Shown in pieces: positions 58,420 to 64,000 of a stretch of DNA of 64,000 bases. The position numbers and the translations under genes are program-made. Below the pieces are notes generated by a model that worked only from the letters and a program-made list of their open reading frames with translations, ran no database searches and was not told the DNA's origin. Positions within the stretch are counted from its first letter, which is position 1; every line of letters begins with the position of its first letter. Source of the DNA: UBA6165 sp044233745. Its GTDB lineage: Bacteria; Bacteroidota; Bacteroidia; Flavobacteriales_D; Crocinitomicaceae. The stretch spans positions 62,001 to 126,000 of the forward strand of contig JBIIJN010000001.1 in NCBI GenBank assembly GCA_044233745.1, read 5' to 3'.

Positions 58420-60156
58420 ATGAGAAAAATTATACTTTTTATCGCAGTTTTATTTTTGGTCAACCAATCCTTCGCACAGGTTTGTGTACCTGATGCACAA
58501 TACACGCAAGTTGGTGTTTATCCTGAGTCATTTCCTGACGGCACCGTGGGTCAACCTTACTCTGAGGTACTGCAATTTGTGTTGCCAACGGATACCATGG
58601 GCTACGATTTTACCAATTTCTTGATTTTATCGGTTTCTTTGCCTGTGGGTTTGCAATGGGAATGTTCCAATGCCTCCAATGGCTGTAATTACAATCCGCA
58701 AGTTTCTGTGAACGGATGTGGATTGGTTTATGGAACTCCTTTGCTTGCTGGTGAATATTTGGTTGATGTAAATGTTTTAGCTGACTTAACCATCACAAAT
58801 GGTGTTCCCTTTTCATTTCAATTGCCACTAACGATTCTTCCCTACACGCCAGATAATTCGAATGATGGTTTTTCTATGATTGGAGCACTTGGTTGCGCAC
58901 CAATTGTGGTAGCTTTTGAAAACAACAATCCAGGTATGTTGGCTTATTCTTGGGATTTTGGCAACGGAAACACTTCTGCGGCTGAGAATCCTGCGCCGCA
59001 AGTATATATGCAGCCAGGAGAATATGTTGTTAATTACACGGCCTATTCCAATTTAGACACCTTGGATGTATTCACATTAACGTCTTTAACCATTAACTCA
59101 ATTGGTAATTACGGTGGCGGCTTTCCATCATTTGAAGCAGCTGATGCCTATTTTATTTTATTGGAGAATGATGTTCCCGTATATCAAAGTAGCATTATCA
59201 TGGATACGGTTCCACCAGTTTCTTGGAATGTGAGCATTGTATTGAATAATGCAAGCGAATATAAAATACAAATTTGGGAGGCTGATGAGTCGGGAGGCGA
59301 GCTTTGGTTTTTTGAGGATGACTATATGGGCCAACATATCTTGAACTTGAATGGTTGTGGGGGTTGTGCACTTTCTGGTGGAACGAGCGGCAATATTAGT
59401 TACACCGTGAGCAGTCAAACAATCCTTCCATTTCCAGCTGTTATTTCTCAAGATACCGTTATGGTTTATGGCTATCCAGATGCACCAGTGATTCAGTATG
59501 ATGAAATTGAAAACGTGATGTCGGTAGAAGACGAAGGATTTGTTTATCAATGGTATTTGAATGGTCAACCTATTGCTGGTGCATCTGCGCCTACTTATGA
59601 GCCAGTAGTTTCAGGTTCTTACACAGTGGCTGCATTTAATCTGGGTGGCTGCTTTGCTACATCGCAACCTGTTGTTGGTATTGTTTGTACGGATTATGTG
59701 CCTGGTATTTACAGCACACCAAATGAAATCGTTTTGAGCAATCCACTCGTTGGCGCATCCAATCAATGGTATTTGAATGGCAATCCAATTGCAGGTGCTA
59801 CAGGAAATTCAACGGCTATTGCTGGTGTTGGAAGCTACACGCTTGTGGTGATTGATGAGTTTGGTTGTGAATATCCGTCATCTGCCATATCTTTTGCCGT
59901 GAGCATTGAACAACAACAATTGCCAACTTGGTCCTTATTTCCAAATCCTGCTGATAACAAGGTAAATGTTCAGGTAAATAACGGTTTTGATGTTAGAAAA
60001 CTAGTGGTTACAGATATGACCGGACGCGTAATTCATACGATTGCAACCAGTAAGCAACTTTATGTTTTAGACATTCAAGATTGGCCTTCAGGTGTTTATT
60101 TTGTTCAAATTGTTGGCGATCAAGCCACCTATACCAAGCGATTAGTTAAAAAATAA
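58420..60156 (+). CDS. T9SS type A cargo protein with PKD and Ig-like domains
   Basis: A 578-residue secreted protein. Signal peptide LFLVNQSFAQ (about 20 residues), an Ig-like region, a PKD domain around residues 155-220 (AYSWDFGNGNTSAAENP), two similar Ig modules (QWYLNGQPIAGAS and QWYLNGNPIAGAT), and a C-terminal type A sorting domain (LPTWSLFPNPADNKVNVQV, VVTDMTGRVIHTI, YFVQIVGDQATYTKRLVKK). The T9SS exports it and anchors it to the surface. No enzyme domain is seen; adhesion is a guess. Confidence 0.85.
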   Translation: MRKIILFIAVLFLVNQSFAQVCVPDAQYTQVGVYPESFPDGTVGQPYSEVLQFVLPTDTMGYDFTNFLILSVSLPVGLQWECSNASNGCNYNPQVSVNGCGLVYGTPLLAGEYLVDVNVLADLTITNGVPFSFQLPLTILPYTPDNSNDGFSMIGALGCAPIVVAFENNNPGMLAYSWDFGNGNTSAAENPAPQVYMQPGEYVVNYTAYSNLDTLDVFTLTSLTINSIGNYGGGFPSFEAADAYFILLENDVPVYQSSIIMDTVPPVSWNVSIVLNNASEYKIQIWEADESGGELWFFEDDYMGQHILNLNGCGGCALSGGTSGNISYTVSSQTILPFPAVISQDTVMVYGYPDAPVIQYDEIENVMSVEDEGFVYQWYLNGQPIAGASAPTYEPVVSGSYTVAAFNLGGCFATSQPVVGIVCTDYVPGIYSTPNEIVLSNPLVGASNQWYLNGNPIAGATGNSTAIAGVGSYTLVVIDEFGCEYPSSAISFAVSIEQQQLPTWSLFPNPADNKVNVQVNNGFDVRKLVVTDMTGRVIHTIATSKQLYVLDIQDWPSGVYFVQIVGDQATYTKRLVKK

Positions 60157-60186
60157 GCAATCCATTACTTCATTTTTTTAAAATTT

Positions 60187-60219
60187 CAAGGCGGACGTGG
60201 TGTTCGCCTTGTTTATTTT
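60187..60219 (+). terminator. Terminator after the T9SS cargo gene
   Basis: CAAGGCG (60187-60193) and CGCCTTG (60205-60211) make a 7-bp stem followed by TTTATTTT. Its right arm overlaps the -33 element of the next gene's promoter. Confidence 0.75.
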
Positions 60220-60239
60220 AAAATGTTTGCATAGCTTTG
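60209..60239 (+). promoter_or_regulatory. Promoter of the metallopeptidase gene
   Basis: TTG (60209-60211), 20 bases, TAGCTTTG (60232-60239) match the Bacteroidota consensus. Predicted start of transcription is about 20 bases before the ATG at 60265. Confidence 0.65.
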
Positions 60240-60264
60240 GCGTGAGAATTTAAACGCTTGCGCC

Positions 60265-63200
60265 ATGAAAAAACTGCTATCCACGCTTTGTGCTTTGCTC
60301 TTTCTTGTAGTTGGAATAGCCCAGTCGAACACCAGAGAAATCCAAACAACGCTCGTTCCAGCTGATTTGCTTGTTTCTGAGCCATTAGATAAACAACTTA
60401 TTTGGTCCAATGCCTTTGTTGTTTTCAATTTGGATTTCGATTCCTTAAACAATGAACTCAAGGGGGATGATATTCCACATCGGGATGACATTGGCACGAA
60501 CGATGTTGTGTTGATTAGTCTTCCAAATCCGGATGGCGCTTATGATGTATTTAAGGTATATCAAAACACAACAATGCATCCTGATTTGCAGAGTCAATTT
60601 CCTGAAATCAGAACCTATGATGTGGTTGGCTTAAATAACAGAAATTTAAAAGGGAAAATCGACATCACACCACATGGATTTCATGCCATGATTTTTAATC
60701 AACAACAAGGAACTTATTTCATTGACCCATTGTTGCAAGAGAATAATGCCTTATACATGGTATATCGTAAAAGCGATTTTGTCACCACAAAAGCCATGAC
60801 TTGTAACCACGATGAATTGGAGGAACAAAATATCTCTGATATAATTTCAGTAGATATTGTAGATGTTCCTTTGAGTTATGCTTCTTGTCAATTGCGCACA
60901 TACCGATTGGCAGTAGCGGCTACAGGAGAATATACCACATTTCATGGAGGCACGGTGGCATTGGCGTTGGCTGCTCAGGTTACTACCATGAATCGCGTGA
61001 ACGGTGTTTATGAGAAAGAAATGGCGATAACTATGCAGATTGTTGCGAATAATAATCTGATAATATACACCAATGCGGGTTCTGACCCATACACCAACAA
61101 TAACGGAGGTACCATGTTGGGCGAAAATATAACGAATTTGGGTGCAGTGATAGGTAATGCCAATTTCGATATTGGTCACGTCTTTTCAACTGGCGGTGGC
61201 GGAGTGGCCTATCTGCAATCGGTTTGTAATAATTCTTTAAAGGCTGGCGGTGTTACAGGAAGCGGTGCACCCATTGGCGACCCTTTTGATATTGACTATG
61301 TGGCACATGAAATGGGACATCAATTTGGAGGAAATCACACACAAAACAACAATTGTAATAGAAATAACGCTACTGCAATGGAACCTGGGAGCGCGAGCAC
61401 AATCATGGGTTACGCAGGCATATGTGCACCCAATGTTCAAAACAACAGTGATGACCATTTTCACGGTGTGAATCTTTTAGAAATAGGCTCTTTTATTTCT
61501 GGTTCTGGTGGCACATGTGCAGTAACAACAAATCTAGCCAATAGCGCACCCACAATTTCATCAACCAATGGGGGTTTTATTGTGCCGATTAGCACGCCTT
61601 TTGCGCTCACAGCCACAGCCTCAGATCCAAATGCTGGTAATATTTTGTGGTACCGCTGGGAGCAAATGAACAACCAAGTAACCACACAGCCGCCAGTTTC
61701 AACGGCTACGGGTGGTCCCAATTTCAGGAGTTTCAGTTCCTCTACCAATCCTACAAGATATTTCCCAAATTTACAGGCGCTTGCAGCAAACGGTCCTTTC
61801 ACATGGGAGGTGCTTCCATCTGTTGCTCGAACGATGAACTTCAGGTGCTCCGTACACGATGATCACGCGGTTGCCAGTTGCAGCGATTACATCAACACAA
61901 CAGTTACTTTTGACGCCACAGCTGGACCCTTTGTGCTGACTTATCCTTCTGCGACGGGAATCACGTGGCAAGCCACAACCTCTCAAACCGTAACTTGGAA
62001 TGTAGCCAACACCACAAATGCCAATGTCAATTGTCAGTTAGTCGATATTTATTTATCTACCAATGGCGGTTCGTCTTATCCTATTTTATTGGCCGCTAAT
62101 GTCCCTAACAATGGTTCAGCAAACATCACTGTGCCCAATTTACCCAACACAACTTCACGTGTCATGGTCATGGCAGATAATGGAACTTTCTTTGATATAT
62201 CGAATAATAATTTCACAATCACTGTTGCACCAAATGGCTATCAACTGGTTTCTAACTCACCAAGCTTAACTGTTTGTGCTGGAACGAATGCTCAATTTAA
62301 TTTTGATGTTTTCCAGTTGGGATCGTATACAGACCCAGTTACATTTAGTTTCAGTAATCTTCCGGCTGGAGCATTAGCAAATTGGTCAATTAATCCTGTT
62401 TTTCCTCAACCCAATCCACCAGCGGGTTCAACGCTAAATGTAAATACGACTGGTGTGGCGCAAGGCACCTATGTGATTACGGTAACTACGACAGGTACAT
62501 TCGGAACTCAAAATGCAAACGTCACATTGAATGTTGTATCTGGTGTCTCCGCTTCAGTATCTTTAATTGCGCCAACAAACAACGCTACAGGAATAACGCT
62601 ACCTGTGTCTTTTTCTTGGAGTGCCTCTGCTTCTCCTAATGCAACATACACCATTCAGGTGGCAACAGATTTGGCTTTCAGCAATATAGTGTTGAATCAA
62701 TCAGGTATTGCTAGTAACAGTTTTTCCTCAGGTGCTTTGAGTCTTGCAACCGTATATTATTGGCGCGTTAGTGTTCAAAATACTTGTGGAACCTCGAGTT
62801 TTTCATCAGTTCAACAGTTTACAACAGCGTCATGTACTACCACTGCTTCAGCTAATGTGCCGGTGAATATTCCTGCATCGGGAACACCAACTGTCACTTC
62901 AACGCTTACTGTATCGCAATCGGGCATAATCAATAATGTTGATGTCTTGAATTTGATAGGAACGCATTCGTGGGTATCCGATTTAGCCATTTCCCTAACA
63001 AGCCCTCAAGGCACTACAGTGCAGTTGTTTAGTGGGATTTGTGGTAATCAAGACAATTTTAATTTGAATTTTAGCTCGAGTGCAGCTCCTGGTGCTATTC
63101 CTTGTCCGCCAACCACAGGTTTGACCTATCAGCCTACAGGAAATCTAGCGAATTTCAACGGCCAAGAAATGCAAGGTGTTTGGACGCTAACTATTCAGGA

Positions 63201-64000
63201 TTTGTTCAATCAAGATGGCGGTTCTTTGAATTCTTGGAGTTTGAATATTTGTTTTGATCCGCCATTGTGTCCAATACCATCCGTGGCCCCATCTAATATT
63301 GATGTTGTTGGTGTTCCTTATTGCCTTGGTGGTGAATTAACACTAACCCAACAGGGTGGCGCATTGGCTCCCGGAGCTTTATACGAATGGTTTACCGCAT
63401 CCTGTGGTGGAACATCATTGGGCACTGGAAATTCCATTCAAGTATCACCGAACTCAAATACTACTTATTTTGTTCGAGCCAGTGCAGGTGTTGACTGTCC
63501 AGAAACAGCTTGTGCTTCAGTTTCTGTAAATGTGCCTGCCATTGGTAATAATTTGTCTATTGATCAAGATTTTGCAACTTGTGTCGTCAACTCAGGAAAT
63601 TGGGTGCATTTTTACAATAATGATGGTCGTTTGATTGCATCAATCAATTCCAATGGGCAAGATTTGGGTAATGTTACCGCTACAACGCACGTAAACGGAG
63701 CTCCCTACATAGTTGCTTCTTGTTCAGACCCTATAGAATCTGAGTTTTTCAATGCTGCCTTGGCAAGAAGTTTTGTGATTACACCTCAGTTTCAACCGAT
63801 GAATCCTGTTGCTGTGCGTCTGTATATCTCAAACTCAGAATATACTGATTATCAATTGGCTGCGCTTTCAACAGTGGATAACCCCTTCGACGAAGTTACG
63901 AATTTGAATCAATTGAGTTTGACGAAGCATTCGGGTACTTCGCTAGATGGCAATCCAACCAACAACTGTGTAGGTGGAACCACTCTTTTTATTCCTCAGG
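60265..64000 (+). CDS. Reprolysin-like zinc metallopeptidase, secreted (3' end cut by window)
   Basis: The frame is open from ATG 60265 to the window edge (1245 codons). It has a Sec signal (LLFLVVGIAQS), a propeptide-like region, and a reprolysin-like metzincin domain with HEMGHQFGGNHTQ (zinc His at about residue 348) and the Met-turn STIMGYAGIC. Later come Ig-like segments, a proprotein-convertase P-domain (VNIPASGTPTVTSTLTV, WTLTIQDLFNQDGGSLNSWSL) and a Cys-containing Ig-like part. The T9SS tag expected at the C-terminus lies beyond the window. Probable extracellular protease. Confidence 0.88.
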   Translation, partial: MKKLLSTLCALLFLVVGIAQSNTREIQTTLVPADLLVSEPLDKQLIWSNAFVVFNLDFDSLNNELKGDDIPHRDDIGTNDVVLISLPNPDGAYDVFKVYQNTTMHPDLQSQFPEIRTYDVVGLNNRNLKGKIDITPHGFHAMIFNQQQGTYFIDPLLQENNALYMVYRKSDFVTTKAMTCNHDELEEQNISDIISVDIVDVPLSYASCQLRTYRLAVAATGEYTTFHGGTVALALAAQVTTMNRVNGVYEKEMAITMQIVANNNLIIYTNAGSDPYTNNNGGTMLGENITNLGAVIGNANFDIGHVFSTGGGGVAYLQSVCNNSLKAGGVTGSGAPIGDPFDIDYVAHEMGHQFGGNHTQNNNCNRNNATAMEPGSASTIMGYAGICAPNVQNNSDDHFHGVNLLEIGSFISGSGGTCAVTTNLANSAPTISSTNGGFIVPISTPFALTATASDPNAGNILWYRWEQMNNQVTTQPPVSTATGGPNFRSFSSSTNPTRYFPNLQALAANGPFTWEVLPSVARTMNFRCSVHDDHAVASCSDYINTTVTFDATAGPFVLTYPSATGITWQATTSQTVTWNVANTTNANVNCQLVDIYLSTNGGSSYPILLAANVPNNGSANITVPNLPNTTSRVMVMADNGTFFDISNNNFTITVAPNGYQLVSNSPSLTVCAGTNAQFNFDVFQLGSYTDPVTFSFSNLPAGALANWSINPVFPQPNPPAGSTLNVNTTGVAQGTYVITVTTTGTFGTQNANVTLNVVSGVSASVSLIAPTNNATGITLPVSFSWSASASPNATYTIQVATDLAFSNIVLNQSGIASNSFSSGALSLATVYYWRVSVQNTCGTSSFSSVQQFTTASCTTTASANVPVNIPASGTPTVTSTLTVSQSGIINNVDVLNLIGTHSWVSDLAISLTSPQGTTVQLFSGICGNQDNFNLNFSSSAAPGAIPCPPTTGLTYQPTGNLANFNGQEMQGVWTLTIQDLFNQDGGSLNSWSLNICFDPPLCPIPSVAPSNIDVVGVPYCLGGELTLTQQGGALAPGALYEWFTASCGGTSLGTGNSIQVSPNSNTTYFVRASAGVDCPETACASVSVNVPAIGNNLSIDQDFATCVVNSGNWVHFYNNDGRLIASINSNGQDLGNVTATTHVNGAPYIVASCSDPIESEFFNAALARSFVITPQFQPMNPVAVRLYISNSEYTDYQLAALSTVDNPFDEVTNLNQLSLTKHSGTSLDGNPTNNCVGGTTLFIPQ

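Noticed and set aside
60213..60497. 94-codon minus-strand frame at the metallopeptidase start
   Set aside because: It is a shadow of the signal peptide and propeptide on the other strand; no start context, no homology.
1..64000. Alternative genetic code (TAA as sense) because of two internal TAA codons
   Set aside because: TAA is the normal terminal codon of many genes here (for example fadA, parD-like small genes and the DUF5670 gene), so reassignment is excluded.

Overview
The window is a chromosomal stretch of a Bacteroidota bacterium, most likely of the Flavobacteriia or a close relative. The evidence is direct: gliding/type IX secretion genes (gldE-gldD after ssb), a T9SS type A C-terminal sorting domain, SusD-free but typical lipoproteins, a TamL-like lipoprotein barrel, a fused CcsBA, bacillithiol-type BshB1, almost no Shine-Dalgarno sequences, and promoters of the TTG-N19-22-TAnnTTTG type. 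Base composition looks moderately AT-rich and even. I saw no rRNA, tRNA, CRISPR array, prophage or transposase; nearly everything is core chromosome.

Layout. 1-3.8 kb (minus): bshB1 (cut by the window edge) and ccsBA. 4-9 kb (plus): lpxK, purine nucleoside phosphorylase, two tandem TlpA-like thioredoxins, lpxH, so two lipid A genes bracket the cluster. 9-11.8 kb: PyrR-type phosphoribosyltransferase, pdhB, a small NTF2-like protein, and a parDE toxin-antitoxin pair with a clear promoter/operator. 11.9-18.5 kb (minus): a lamin-tail secreted protein, then a glycan module of cupin, Lys-rich mini-protein, GH130 and a GT4/toroid fusion that carries an in-frame stop. 18.6-22.5 kb (minus): a stress module (beta-barrel, DUF5670-type membrane peptide, coiled-coil lipoprotein, AraC regulator, CsbD, Cys-rich copper-storage protein, BON protein). 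22.6-24.6 kb: a Cys/Met gamma-family PLP enzyme and pnuC, separated by a striking palindromic operator-like site. 24.8-30.8 kb (plus): fadN-fadA-fadE beta-oxidation operon whose spacers hold repeat arrays and a broken S23/four-helix-bundle gene. 31-42 kb: pruA, tamL-ppk2, trmH-like, lapA-like, fabD, gpsA, cmk, lytic transglycosylase. 42.6-45.5 kb (minus): five-gene operon of META-like lipoprotein, YbjQ, a 39-residue membrane peptide and two FKBP isomerases. 45.6-52.4 kb (plus): phosphohexomutase, aroC, ssb, gldE, gldD, sugar MFS transporter. 52.8-56.6 kb: sdhCAB. 57-64 kb: small secreted proteins, elbB, a T9SS cargo protein and a large reprolysin-like metallopeptidase running off the right edge.

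The most unusual content is in the spacers. Several intergenic regions, including spacers inside operons, hold short word-like imperfect inverted or direct repeats (GGCTGG words, GTCTTCC words, CGCAGAT words, AAATTYGAGATT words), a 48-bp perfect palindrome overlapping the cmk stop codon, a ~206-bp element with terminal inverted repeats, and two near-identical terminators flanking one secreted-protein gene. Two genes (the glycosyltransferase and the S23-like protein) are each interrupted by a single in-frame TAA with the rest of the reading frame intact. Three conserved-looking genes shorter than 60 codons were found by hand in gaps or overlaps.
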